A stretch of DNA of 64,000 bases from Ruminococcus sp. (GCA_017473775.1 JAFUJH010000052.1:1-64000); one strand, 5' to 3'; counted from the first letter of the stretch, positions 8,179 to 17,453 are shown. Numbers and translations: made by a program. The notes: generated by a model not told the origin, from the sequence alone.

Positions 8179-9393
8179 TCAGTTAACAATTTCAATGGGC
8201 TTTTCTTCCCATACTCCACCATTTATACTGCCGATTTCAGTTTTATCAAAGCAAGAAAATTTGCCGTTTTGGTCCATACTCAAAAAACACTTATCATCAA
8301 CAGGGCGGAAAGACAGTTCGTAATCTCCCACATCTAATGTATCTATGAGTTTTAAGTTGCTGTCGTAAACTTTTAGTTGACGGCTGTCGGCTTTCTCAAT
8401 TGAAAGCAGTTCACTATTAAGGAAGTTTGCAAAATTATCCTCGTAAAGATATGTACCATCGGTGAAAATGTTATGATATTCATCCTCAAGAGTCATTACT
8501 TTTTCTATGTTTTCAGAGTTCAAATCGCAACGGTAAATTTCATATCCTGCCTTAAAAATCAGCTTATCGCCTAAAGGATAAATATAACTTATGCCGAACT
8601 CATAGGGGTTGTTGTCACCTTCAGGAATCGCAACTTCTTTCTCAGTATTACTGCTCAAATCGTAGCAAATAAGTTTATCTATAAGTTCGTCTTTTTCTGT
8701 ATAGTATTGATAGGAATAATAAAGGTAATCATCAAAAACAGCAAGGTAACTGAAGGAGGAATCCTGAAGAAAATCTACGGAATCAAAAAGGATTTCAGTC
8801 TCGCCATTACTGCTAAGAGATACTTTTTCAATTACAAGTCTGCTAATGTTGATATTCTCCAGCTTGTCCTCAAGGCGATACTCACGATAAGCATTATAAA
8901 AACACCCTCTGTGCACATCCCACTCGTTTGTGATATGCTCTTTTGAGCAAACGGCTTCACGGATGCCACTTCCATCAGTAGCAACACGCATCAGAGCACT
9001 TCCGTCCATAGTCTCTGCACTATCGCCTATGTAGTAAATATATCCTTCATTATAAGTAATACTGCCATCAACCCCGATATGTGCGTTACATTCAGTATTG
9101 TAATAAACACTATTATGAAGGCAGTTCGGTTTATTGCAAAGTATAGTAGCAGACTGACTTTCTATATCTGCAAAGTAAAGATAACCGTCACTGAGCAAAA
9201 AATAGCCGTCACGACCCTTGGCTGCATAATGGTCGAAAGGAGGATTTGCAACGTTCACCTGACAGTCGGTTTCGAAATTATAGTAAGTTGCCTTACTCGT
9301 ATCACCATTTACCGTAGGGGTGTTTTCGGAACAACCGCAAAAAGCAAAAGTAATCATCATAACAGTACATATAAAAACTAAAAACTTTTTCAT
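8179..9393 (-). CDS. lipoprotein with CNKPNCLH motif
   Basis: A 404-residue predicted lipoprotein with lipobox AFCGC (Cys near 20). Like its neighbours it has repeated GYIYYIGD, DGTYLYEDNF and GYFLLSDGYLYF units, consistent with a beta-propeller domain, and the motif CNKPNCLH near residue 85 followed eight residues later by another Cys. The C-terminal end (FDKTEIGSINGGVWEE) matches the ends of the other two paralogues (SEFGNLNGKEW, SQIGSINGEVI), so the three are true homologues. Role unknown; probably extracellular sensing or substrate capture for the ABC system. Confidence 0.8.
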   Translation of the reverse strand: MKKFLVFICTVMMITFAFCGCSENTPTVNGDTSKATYYNFETDCQVNVANPPFDHYAAKGRDGYFLLSDGYLYFADIESQSATILCNKPNCLHNSVYYNTECNAHIGVDGSITYNEGYIYYIGDSAETMDGSALMRVATDGSGIREAVCSKEHITNEWDVHRGCFYNAYREYRLEDKLENINISRLVIEKVSLSSNGETEILFDSVDFLQDSSFSYLAVFDDYLYYSYQYYTEKDELIDKLICYDLSSNTEKEVAIPEGDNNPYEFGISYIYPLGDKLIFKAGYEIYRCDLNSENIEKVMTLEDEYHNIFTDGTYLYEDNFANFLNSELLSIEKADSRQLKVYDSNLKLIDTLDVGDYELSFRPVDDKCFLSMDQNGKFSCFDKTEIGSINGGVWEEKPIEIVN

Positions 9394-9556
9394 GCCAAAA
9401 CCTCCGTTGTGTCTTTGATTTATTTAAGATATCAGACGAGCGAAACTAAATAATCCTTATGATTAACAAAGATTTTCACCGTCATACATATAACAATCAA
9501 AGCTCAGAAATGTTACGCCTTGTTTCAACCTTTTCTCATATTCTTTGCCTAATTAT

Positions 9557-11935
9557 CTATGGAACTACCCTCCACTTTATACGATTGAATTTTACAAATG
9601 TAACCGCAACGGAAATTACTGTAGCAAGCAAACACAAGGTTACAACCAAAATCACAAAGGATTTCTGGGTATTGTTTAAGAATACAGCAACTGTTCGTAC
9701 ATTGGTGTTATTTATAAACAGTACACAAGGAATCAGAAAAAGTCCGCTTGAAACAATCATTGTTACAAACTGATTTTTCAAAAGGTAAGACAGCATATAA
9801 ATCAAGGCTGTTGCAGTTATAGCTACAAGCAGGTGAAGCACATTCAGTACACACAGATATTCAAAAACTGTTATGTCGCTTATAAGCAGATAAAAGTCCT
9901 TTACAAATGCAAGTGGTAAATCAAAGGAGCCTGTGCCGAAAGTTTTAACAAGATTTATCCAATATGGCAGATACACAAGAATGTATGAAATTACTGAAGT
10001 TATCATAACTGTCATAAGCTTTATGCTAAGCAATCTGCCTTTACCGAATTTGGTTGCACTTATGAGATTTACCATAGACTTCTTATACTCACAAGCGAGG
10101 ATATTGGATGTGCAGAATGCAATTACTGCAAGAAGGAGAGTAAAGCACTTCCACTCTCTGTAGGTATCCTGAACAAATCTTTTGTTTACAAGTTCGTTTA
10201 TAAGGGCAGGTGGCTTGCTGATTTCTACCGCTTTACTCTCAGCATAGGAAACCTGCTTACATATAGTTTCAAAAGCCTGACCTTTGGTTTCGATTATATT
10301 CTGTATTCCTTGAATCCGTTCTTCTTTTTCGTAATCCGATAGACTTGTATCGGCAGATATCTGAGCCTTTTGCAATTCAAGCGAGTCAAAATATTCTCTT
10401 TCCTTTTGGATGAAGTTGCACTTATCAGATGTCAGTTCACCCTCTAAAGTCTGCATATATGTATTATAGTAACTTTCCTCGGTGTTTTTGAATTTTATGC
10501 TCAAATCTTCATTAAGGCTCTGATAACCCACAATAAGCAACAGTACAATAGCGACAAATGCAAAAGAGGTTTTGTAATGCTTGAAGGCTTCGCCTTTGTA
10601 AATACTTGTACTCCCCTTTATCTTCTTTCGGCTGTTGATTTTTGAGGTGAGCTTCTGGAAAACTGCTATTTTCCCGTTTTCCATATTGGACTTTGAAAAA
10701 GCAATACTGCTTCCTACAACTCCAACAATACTCAATAAAACTACAAGTATTATAAACACAACTGTTATTCCGACAGGCTCGGAAAACACATTTACATTCT
10801 GATAAACTCCAAAAATGTTATTACCGCTTAAGAGATAGAAAATGTTAATGTATTTTAACGCACCGACCGTCGAGGTACCGTTTACAAACATATACGCCCC
10901 AAATTCAAATACGCCAAACACACCTAAGATAATGTAGGACAAAGCAGGAGATTTTACGGCGGTAAAAAGCAGCGACAAACTTAGTGCAAAAGCACACAAA
11001 AACAAAGTTTTACCGCTTACCCACAGAATCAGATAGTCCCTGATTGTAACATCAAAGGTACAATTCATAAACATACTGCTTGACTGCACGCATCGGCTCA
11101 TATCACCAAAACCAAACACAGCACCGCTTATGAGTACATTACAAGCATAGAACAGAACGCTCATAACAGCAGTTACTGATACACAGACAAACAGTTTTGA
11201 AACGATTGTAGGCAGTCTGCCGTTTTTAGTAGAGCGAACTAAGGAGTACAAGCCTTTTTCTCGTTCAACGGTAAACACTGCTATGCACACAAGGAGAATT
11301 AGCACTAAGAGCAGATAATCCGTTAATTCAAATGTAGTAGAAACCTCAAGGGCTTTGTTGTTGCCGAGGGTTGGGTTTATATCTGCCACTCTCTCAAAAT
11401 CCACAGGTGTTTTCTGAATGTTTTTATAGGAAAAGCTATTAGGCTTTGCAAAAATCGCAAAACCTGATTGCTCCTCTGCTCTTGTTTTCATATTGGTTAT
11501 AAATTCATCAAAACTGTCTATGTGTGCAAGCTGAGATGATATATCGCTAATCATTAAAGACAGGTTATTAAGTTCATCTGCAGTAAGATTAAATTCAGAT
11601 GCCTTTGCAAACTCCTCAGGATGTTCCTCTTTATATTTTGAAGCAGATGCATCGACATTAACATCTACACCGTTTTCAGCAAGTCTTAAAAGCCTTAGCG
11701 CAATCTGGATTTCGAGATGTTTGCTCTCTATAAATGCCTCTTTATCGGCAGAATTTGTGCAATCCTCAATTATCTGTTCATAAAGTGCAACATCGCTTGC
11801 AATCGCAGAATCCTCTATATCTTCTGACTGTGTCATCAAGAGGAACATAGAATTGGCAATGAGCGCCACACAAAGGCAAATAACAAATATTCTGTTTAGA
11901 AAAAGCTTTGAGTATTCACCCCATAACTGTCTCAT
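9557..11935 (-). CDS. large ABC permease, paralogue of 4449-6848
   Basis: A 792-residue membrane protein with the same two-half architecture as its paralogue: N-terminal membrane segment, an extracytoplasmic region rich in Glu/Asp helices, a multi-span block starting TTFELTDYLLLVLILLVCIA with the motif VEREKGLYSLVRSTKNGR, then a repeat of this layout with YKKSMVNLISATKFGKG. There is no dedicated ATPase, so it probably pairs with the other permease on the single ATPase encoded at the operon end. It starts 12 bases after the upstream lipoprotein gene. Confidence 0.85.
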   Translation of the reverse strand: MRQLWGEYSKLFLNRIFVICLCVALIANSMFLLMTQSEDIEDSAIASDVALYEQIIEDCTNSADKEAFIESKHLEIQIALRLLRLAENGVDVNVDASASKYKEEHPEEFAKASEFNLTADELNNLSLMISDISSQLAHIDSFDEFITNMKTRAEEQSGFAIFAKPNSFSYKNIQKTPVDFERVADINPTLGNNKALEVSTTFELTDYLLLVLILLVCIAVFTVEREKGLYSLVRSTKNGRLPTIVSKLFVCVSVTAVMSVLFYACNVLISGAVFGFGDMSRCVQSSSMFMNCTFDVTIRDYLILWVSGKTLFLCAFALSLSLLFTAVKSPALSYIILGVFGVFEFGAYMFVNGTSTVGALKYINIFYLLSGNNIFGVYQNVNVFSEPVGITVVFIILVVLLSIVGVVGSSIAFSKSNMENGKIAVFQKLTSKINSRKKIKGSTSIYKGEAFKHYKTSFAFVAIVLLLIVGYQSLNEDLSIKFKNTEESYYNTYMQTLEGELTSDKCNFIQKEREYFDSLELQKAQISADTSLSDYEKEERIQGIQNIIETKGQAFETICKQVSYAESKAVEISKPPALINELVNKRFVQDTYREWKCFTLLLAVIAFCTSNILACEYKKSMVNLISATKFGKGRLLSIKLMTVMITSVISYILVYLPYWINLVKTFGTGSFDLPLAFVKDFYLLISDITVFEYLCVLNVLHLLVAITATALIYMLSYLLKNQFVTMIVSSGLFLIPCVLFINNTNVRTVAVFLNNTQKSFVILVVTLCLLATVISVAVTFVKFNRIKWRVVP

Positions 11936-11946
11936 AACCCACCTGA

Positions 11947-13209
11947 CTATTCTGTATAATAAATACCGTTACTGTTGTTTTGTGCCCACTTAAGTTTACA
12001 AAGCTCGGTGTACTCAATAACCTCACCATTTATAGAACCTATCTGACTTTTATCTGCCATAACAATGATGTGTTCATCATTCTCATTAAAGCACTCGAAG
12101 ATAAAGAAGTCCTCATCCTGAGGTGCAAAGAAGCTGTAAACTTTCATATCAAGTTGTGGTAATCTGAATGTATCAATTTCATTAAGGTCTTTGTCCATGA
12201 CTGTTATTATTTGTTCACCATCACCGCTTCTCATAGCAACAGCCTGATTGTCTTTATAGAGGTATGTTCCATCACCTGTCATAGAGGTCTTTTCGTTATT
12301 CTGCTGAGTAAAAAAGGGTTTACTGTTGCTTCCGTCCAAATCGGCAATCTCATAATATTTGCCCTCATCATCTGCGTTTGAGATAATCATTTTATCACCG
12401 AAAAAAGCCTCGGGCCCTGCGGGCTTACCATTTATCTCAAGAGCGTATTTTTCAAGCGTTTCTATGTGGATTGCGTGAATCCTTAAGCCACCATTAGTTA
12501 CTGTTTCATCCCTTTCGTCTGTTTCGCAGTACACATAGTTCTGATAGGCAAAGGCGTTATAAAATGAGTTGTGTCTGTCTTTGAAAAATCGCTCTAATTC
12601 GTAAACAACCTGTGGCTCCGACTTCGGCGAATCCATAGGAACTCTCAGAAGCTGTGAATCGGTACAATAATACAAGTATCCTCGGTGGATAAACCAACGA
12701 GCAACAGGAAAATCAAAGTACTCGGTTATCTGTTCTCTGCCTGTACCGTCCAAATTCATTTTCATAATATAGATATTGTAGTTTATGTAGCTTTCGTCAT
12801 ACTCTGCACAAAGAAGATACAAACTGCCCTCATAATACTGAATTAAGTTGCCCGTTGCACCGAATATAGTATCAACTGCTACAGTTTCTGAACTGTTTAC
12901 ATAAGCATCGCACTCATCAATATCATCATGCATACAGTTGGGCTTTGAACACAAGGGAGTGGCTTTTCTGCTTTCTTTGTCTATGTAGATAACTATTCTT
13001 GTGCCCCTGAGACCTTTGCCTATATAGTAATATCCTGTATCGGATTTGGTCATAGGCACACCTATACTTCCACCTGAACACAGATACATTATTTGCATAT
13101 CGGTTGAGTAATCCATTGAGAATTCACCGCTACCCTTATCACATCCTGATAAAAGGCAAGCAAGTACCAATAATAGAGCAAGCAACACACAGACAGATTT
13201 TTTCATCAT
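11947..13209 (-). CDS. lipoprotein with CSKPNCMH motif
   Basis: A predicted lipoprotein of about 420 residues with lipobox LLSGC. It contains CSKPNCMH near residue 95 with another Cys seven residues later, and propeller-like repeats (GSLYLLCAEYD, GYLYYCTDS, GTYLYKDNQ). It is the first effector gene after the two-component genes and is separated from the kinase by only a few bases. I placed the start at the ATG at 13209, six bases after AGGAG, rather than at the GTG 6 bases upstream. As with its paralogues, a role in extracellular sensing or ligand binding is inferred. Confidence 0.8.
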   Translation of the reverse strand: MMKKSVCVLLALLLVLACLLSGCDKGSGEFSMDYSTDMQIMYLCSGGSIGVPMTKSDTGYYYIGKGLRGTRIVIYIDKESRKATPLCSKPNCMHDDIDECDAYVNSSETVAVDTIFGATGNLIQYYEGSLYLLCAEYDESYINYNIYIMKMNLDGTGREQITEYFDFPVARWFIHRGYLYYCTDSQLLRVPMDSPKSEPQVVYELERFFKDRHNSFYNAFAYQNYVYCETDERDETVTNGGLRIHAIHIETLEKYALEINGKPAGPEAFFGDKMIISNADDEGKYYEIADLDGSNSKPFFTQQNNEKTSMTGDGTYLYKDNQAVAMRSGDGEQIITVMDKDLNEIDTFRLPQLDMKVYSFFAPQDEDFFIFECFNENDEHIIVMADKSQIGSINGEVIEYTELCKLKWAQNNSNGIYYTE

Positions 13210-13220
13210 AATCACTCCTG

Positions 13221-14861
13221 TTATTTAAGGTGTAATGATATTGTAAAAATTCCTTTTTGGGTAGAAGCTTTCATTTTGCACTTGTGTAGCTTAACAATTT
13301 TGCGTACGATACTAAGACCGATTCCGTTGCCCGACTTTTGTCCGCATTTCGGATGGCGATAGTAGGGCTTGAAAAGCCTCTTTATATCTATTTTTGTAAG
13401 GTAGCTGCAACGATTGCTTACAGAAAAGACTTTACCCTCAAGGTGTACAGTTATCTTGTTACCTTCGCCGTATCTAACGGCATTGTCAATAAGGTTTTCT
13501 GCCACTGTTCCCATAAGGGTTTTGTCGGCGTTTACATATACATCTGCCTTTTGGTCAAGCACAATTTCCTTATCACAATTTGAATAGCTATCCACTATAT
13601 TTTTAATAAGTTCTGAGAAATTAAAGCTTTCGATATTGAGCTTATATCCACCGCTTTCCATTCGTGAAAGCTCAAACATTTTTCTGACTCTTTCATCCAT
13701 AACATCTACTTGGCTTAATATGGTTTTGGCATAGTCTTGTTGCTCAGTATCAGCCGTAAGCGCCAAAAGATTTTCTGCGTTTCCGCTGATTACAAACAAT
13801 GGAGTTTTCAAGTTATGAGCAAGAGAGTTTGTAATTGTAATAAGGTTTCTTTCGTGTTCAAGGCGTTTCTTTATATAAATGTAAACCCAAACCGCCAACA
13901 CACTACCCACCGATAAAAACAGAATGATAGTATAAGCTACCACAAGCTTTATATCGCTGATGCAGTTTTCCAACACATTGAAAGTCTCTATATATGTAAC
14001 TGTATAAACATCTGAAGAAGAAACAATACTTTCGCCTAAAATCTCGTCCGTATATTCTTCTAAATAGATATACACCTGTTCAGTGCTCCTGTAAGCGTAC
14101 TCAAAGTTTCCTAAATAATAAAGGTTTTCGTAGTTTGAATCTGATTTTGATGTGTTGATTTTTTCATTTATAATGTCAATACTTTTTCTGCCAAAGAAAA
14201 AGTCCTTGTCGATTACATTTCGTTTGCTGTCAGAGCTTTTGTGTAGTACACCATGTACCTTCGGGTCATAGGTGTAGCTTTCGGTATCAACTCCTGTGTC
14301 AAGCTCAAAGGTTTCTATAACCTCATCTTGTACATACCACACATTGGCTTCCTGAGTCTTTACAATCTCAATTACCATAGGAATAATCTGCGAATCTTTA
14401 TACAGGTAATATGTGCAAAGCAAATCGTAGTATGAGCCTCTATCATCGTTTATTTCCGTATTAAGATATCGGCAAATCTTGTCATACTGGCTGTCGGTCA
14501 TAGAATCACGAAAACTATCGAAACAAATGTATCCGTTGGTGTAATGATTTGAATTTCGTGCAAAAGCAACTTTGATATAATTATTTGACTCGGGTATTTC
14601 CTCAACACTTGCAAAATAACTGTATTTATTTGAGGATTTGTATTCCCCATAATTTGAGTTGTTTATAGAAAAAAAGTTTTCCTTGAAATTCTCGTTTTCA
14701 GCTTTGTAATGAAAAGATGTACTTCTGTCATAGGCACTGATATATTGAATCTGTTTTTCAGAATTATATTTTACTGCAGAGTAAAATACAGATACACCTA
14801 CTGAAAACAGAAGAAAAACTGCAAATATCAGCACACAAAGCCTTATGGGTTTTGCTTTCAC
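13221..14861 (-). CDS. sensor histidine kinase
   Basis: A 546-residue membrane kinase. Membrane segment 1 (about 9-30) is followed by a roughly 275-residue extracytoplasmic domain rich in Tyr/Asp/Ser, then membrane segment 2 (about 305-328). The HisKA box has the phospho-acceptor His in SLAHNLKTPLFVISGN, followed by an ATPase domain with NLIDNAVRYGEG and NGIGLSIVRKI. The GTG start follows GGAGG and overlaps the response regulator stop by four bases. Both genes head the operon of lipoproteins and permeases, so the kinase probably senses a surface signal or a substrate of this transporter, as in bacitracin- or lantibiotic-responsive modules. Confidence 0.9.
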   Translation of the reverse strand: MKAKPIRLCVLIFAVFLLFSVGVSVFYSAVKYNSEKQIQYISAYDRSTSFHYKAENENFKENFFSINNSNYGEYKSSNKYSYFASVEEIPESNNYIKVAFARNSNHYTNGYICFDSFRDSMTDSQYDKICRYLNTEINDDRGSYYDLLCTYYLYKDSQIIPMVIEIVKTQEANVWYVQDEVIETFELDTGVDTESYTYDPKVHGVLHKSSDSKRNVIDKDFFFGRKSIDIINEKINTSKSDSNYENLYYLGNFEYAYRSTEQVYIYLEEYTDEILGESIVSSSDVYTVTYIETFNVLENCISDIKLVVAYTIILFLSVGSVLAVWVYIYIKKRLEHERNLITITNSLAHNLKTPLFVISGNAENLLALTADTEQQDYAKTILSQVDVMDERVRKMFELSRMESGGYKLNIESFNFSELIKNIVDSYSNCDKEIVLDQKADVYVNADKTLMGTVAENLIDNAVRYGEGNKITVHLEGKVFSVSNRCSYLTKIDIKRLFKPYYRHPKCGQKSGNGIGLSIVRKIVKLHKCKMKASTQKGIFTISLHLK

Positions 14862-15538
14862 ATCTGCACCTCCAGTCTGTAACCGCGTCTTACTACTGTT
14901 TTTATCATAGAGCCTGCTACACCTAATTTTTGGCGTAACTTTTTGATGTGATTGTCAAGAAGTCTAATATCTCCAGAGTTATCGTAACCCCAAACCTTGT
15001 CAAGAATAGACTCTCTGCTTACGACAGAGTTTTTGTTCTCCATAAGAATCTTGAGGATCTCATACTCTTTTGAGGCAAGATTTAATTCCTCCCCGTTAAG
15101 AGTTACAATACCTTTGTTGGGATCGAGGGTTATGTCTCCAACAGTTAAAGTGTTATATCTGATAAGCCCCTTTGAACGGCGAATCAGAGCCATTGCTTTC
15201 TCGTAAAATACCGGCAATGAGAAAGGCTTTACTATATAATCATCACAACCAAGAGCATAGCCCTTGAGAATGTCCTCCTGACCTGTGCGGGCAGTTATAA
15301 ACATAATAGGCACATCGCTTCGTCTGCGTACTTCCTTGCAAATCTCAAAGCCGTCAACCTCAGGGAGCATAATATCCAGAAGCAATAAATCATAGGTGTT
15401 CTCGTAGGCTTTCTCCAAGCCCTCCTGCCCATCTGAAGCAGTATCAAGAAAAACACCATTGCCACTCTTTATCTTGAACATATCCGAAATCATCTTGCGG
15501 ATGTCTTTGTTATCCTCAACCAGTAAAATCTTATACAC
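14858..15538 (-). CDS. OmpR/PhoB-family response regulator
   Basis: A 226-residue regulator. The receiver domain (YKILLVEDN, phospho-acceptor Asp in LLLLDIMLPEVDGF, conserved KPF loop) is followed by a winged-helix output domain (ILKILMENKNSVVSRESILDKVWGY ... VRRGYRLE). I chose the GTG at 15538 because AGGTGG lies five bases upstream. It is the first gene of the eight-gene operon ending at 3587, and probably controls that operon on signals from the adjacent kinase. The promoter region upstream (15545-15660) is AT-rich with no unmistakable boxes. Confidence 0.9.
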   Translation of the reverse strand: MYKILLVEDNKDIRKMISDMFKIKSGNGVFLDTASDGQEGLEKAYENTYDLLLLDIMLPEVDGFEICKEVRRRSDVPIMFITARTGQEDILKGYALGCDDYIVKPFSLPVFYEKAMALIRRSKGLIRYNTLTVGDITLDPNKGIVTLNGEELNLASKEYEILKILMENKNSVVSRESILDKVWGYDNSGDIRLLDNHIKKLRQKLGVAGSMIKTVVRRGYRLEVQM

Positions 15539-15698
15539 AATTACCACCTACTTTAATATAACAGGCTAATCTGTTTTTTATCTATCCTAAATAACAATTT
15601 TAGCATAACTCGTAAAATCAACAAACTTTTTTCATTGTTTATGTGTATCAGTTTTCGCCCTTTACCTCCCTACTTACACACATCTCAAATCAATGCTA

Positions 15699-15725
15699 TA
15701 CCCCCTTGTCATCTGACGAGGGGTA
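15699..15725. repeat. hairpin at the left end of the small RNA unit
   Basis: Sequences TACCCC and GGGGTA flank the inner pair TTGTC/GAC around ATCT. Read on the plus strand it is followed by ATTTTTCTG and would be a terminator, but no plus-strand gene precedes it. It may instead be the terminal hairpin of a small mobile unit. Confidence 0.45.
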
Positions 15726-15924
15726 TTTTTCTGTTTGAGGAAGGTCCAAACTGCTGATTTTGCATTACCTGACTTATTGGTTTTTCTAAGGTAACATACC
15801 CGCACTTGAGATGGAGATTATGGTTTTTACCATCTGCCTGATACGCATTGACAACCTGAAATGAAATTAACGGCTTTATCAACAAATCCCCCACCTGAAA
15901 TCGTGGCACGGGAGTTCCTGTTTA
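15709..15924 (-). other. short open frame within a structured RNA unit
   Basis: An open frame of about 70 codons (VPRFQVGDLLIKPLISFQVV...) begins after a stop at 15922-15924 and has no ATG; the first usable codon is a GTG at 15909. No ribosome binding site is convincing. It runs through the 3' arm of a hairpin and a pseudoknot partner, so it may be an accidental frame within an RNA, or the end of a truncated mobile-element gene. I do not recognise the peptide. Confidence 0.3.
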
Positions 15925-15963
15925 ATTAAGACCTCACATCAGGGTGGAGTTATATCCCGTGCC
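15891..15963 (-). ncRNA. pseudoknot-forming RNA, class unknown
   Basis: On the minus strand GGCACGGGA (15963-15955) pairs perfectly with TCCCGTGCC (15913-15905) over a 41-nt loop. Within that loop CCACCCTGA (15947-15939) can pair with TCAGGTGG (15898-15891) just outside the stem, leaving one bulged C, which makes an H-type pseudoknot. A promoter (15994-16021) points into it. Such folds occur in riboswitches and in guide RNAs of IS200/IS605-type elements; neither is proven here. Confidence 0.45.
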
Positions 15964-15993
15964 GTCACGCTATTTTCTTTGATTAACCTTAAC

Positions 15994-16021
15994 ACTATAG
16001 TGCAGATTCTTCAATTTGCAA
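15994..16021 (-). promoter_or_regulatory. promoter driving the structured RNA unit
   Basis: Minus strand TTGCAA (16016-16021), 16 bases, TATAGT (15994-15999), with a predicted start near 15987, about 25 bases before the long hairpin. Confidence 0.5.
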
Positions 16022-16041
16022 ACAAATACTGATATAGCAAA

Positions 16042-16073
16042 ATGCCGAAAAGTTCGACTCAACTTTTCGGCAT
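16042..16073 (-). terminator. terminator of the pRiA4b-like gene pair
   Basis: Perfect 13-bp arms ATGCCGAAAAGTT (16042-16054) and AACTTTTCGGCAT (16061-16073). On the minus strand the stem is followed by TTTTGC, 16 bases after the stop of the upstream gene. Confidence 0.8.
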
Positions 16074-16088
16074 CACTTTGTCATTAAA

Positions 16089-16637
16089 CTAATTTTTATA
16101 TGCTATAATTGCATCCAGATTATCAACTACAAACATCTGAGCGTTTCTGTTGCACACTGTAACGGTATACTCTCCTCTTTGACCGGTCCGTTTCTCGGTA
16201 AACATACCGATATTCACAGCATTCTCAGTGGGCTTTTTCGCAGTTTTACCATCAGGCTTTGTATATACACAAAGCATATCTACCGACACAAGCCACTCTG
16301 CGATATCTCTGTATGCAATCTTCTTCATATTTTCATTGGTAACAAGTGCGTTTAAACGCTTTGCAATTTCGCTTATCGGTATTGGCTTATCAGAATATGT
16401 AAATCCTGATCGCTCCTGTAACGACAACTCAAATGGAATATATGCTTTCTTTTTGTTTATGCCACCGTTATCAATCACCTGCCTGAGAACATCGGATACA
16501 TAAAAGAAGCAATGGCTGATTCTGACATTATTAACAATGTCCTCTTCCTTAACTAAAGAATCATCAATGGGATTTATACCATTTGCCAACTTATCTATAA
16601 AAGATTTTGCATAAGCAATTTTCTCTAACTCTGTCAT
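16089..16637 (-). CDS. hypothetical protein paired with pRiA4b ORF-3-like gene
   Basis: A protein of about 182 residues that I cannot assign to a named family. It is cytoplasmic, with a helical N-terminal half (LEKIAYAKSFIDKLANGINPIDDSLV) and a C-terminal half holding a winged-helix-like stretch (MKKIAYRDIAEWLVSVDMLCVY) and strand-rich TVTVCNRNAQMFVV. The ATG at 16637 follows GGAGG and lies three bases past the stop of the upstream gene, so the two are co-translated. Function unknown; a partner role with the upstream protein is likely from context. Confidence 0.7.
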   Translation of the reverse strand: MTELEKIAYAKSFIDKLANGINPIDDSLVKEEDIVNNVRISHCFFYVSDVLRQVIDNGGINKKKAYIPFELSLQERSGFTYSDKPIPISEIAKRLNALVTNENMKKIAYRDIAEWLVSVDMLCVYTKPDGKTAKKPTENAVNIGMFTEKRTGQRGEYTVTVCNRNAQMFVVDNLDAIIAYKN

Positions 16638-16639
16638 TT

Positions 16640-17242
16640 TCAAACCTCCAGAAACTGCTCAAAGTACGAGTACGCATCTTCAAGCTGTTCGATTTCTCCC
16701 TTCAGCAACCCATTGTCCAAATCCAACCTATAATCACGATAATCCCATATCAACTCACTATTGTATTTCGTAAGATACCGATAATCAGATTTTCCTGTTT
16801 CATCAATATTATTAATTATTTCTAAGGTTTCTTCAGCAGGAATATCGTCTAAAATCCTTCTGCCCTCTCCGCGTAAGATTTTGGGATAAGCTGTTCCTGT
16901 ACCTCTTGCCATTGGCGAGACATCAGTAACTTCTATATCAAACACCTGCTCACAGCCAAAATCATATATCATCTGAAGCTTATCACCTACACTCAACTTC
17001 AAATCTTTGAGTTTTACACAAAAAAGGCACTCCTCAGGCTTTATTCTTGAATCATCCGAGGGCAACTCAAAAAGTTTTCCTTTATACTCTATATTGAACA
17101 AATGATAAGCAAGGGTATCAAAAGTAGTAAGCACCATAAAACCAAGTTTGCTGAGGTAAGAATTATCTGAAATTTGTGCTTCTCTCCATATTCTGTTGTC
17201 ACAATCTGCGTATGTGATTTTTAGTGTTATTACCTGAGCCAT
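16640..17242 (-). CDS. plasmid pRiA4b ORF-3-like family protein
   Basis: A 200-residue protein with the hallmarks of the pRiA4b ORF-3 family (PF07929): an early aromatic strand pattern, then LQMIYDFGCEQVFDIEV and PKILRGEGRRILDD, where family members normally read YDFGD.W.. and P.c..G.r..P.EDvGG. The biochemical role of the family is not established; members are frequent on plasmids and mobile elements and near toxin or defence genes. It starts at an ATG at 17242 and is coupled to the following hypothetical gene. Confidence 0.75.
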   Translation of the reverse strand: MAQVITLKITYADCDNRIWREAQISDNSYLSKLGFMVLTTFDTLAYHLFNIEYKGKLFELPSDDSRIKPEECLFCVKLKDLKLSVGDKLQMIYDFGCEQVFDIEVTDVSPMARGTGTAYPKILRGEGRRILDDIPAEETLEIINNIDETGKSDYRYLTKYNSELIWDYRDYRLDLDNGLLKGEIEQLEDAYSYFEQFLEV

Positions 17243-17422
17243 AAAGTAACCTCGCTATTCTAATATTTCCTGTACAAGTAAAGCACAACCTTTACTCGCG
17301 TGAGCACATCAAATTTTCGCTTCAATAACATTGTATACACAAATATGACGAAAATCAACAGACCAAAATAAACTTTCATTATAATTTCAACAATTATTTT
17401 ACGACCATAGCCAACAGCGCCC

Positions 17423-17453
17423 AAGGCTGATGTTAGTAAAGAGCATCAGCCTT
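17423..17453. terminator. intergenic hairpin
   Basis: Perfect arms AAGGCTGATG (17423-17432) and CATCAGCCTT (17444-17453) with an 11-nt loop. On the plus strand TGATTTTTATA follows. No plus-strand gene precedes it, so its role is unclear; it may be left over from a lost gene. Confidence 0.5.
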
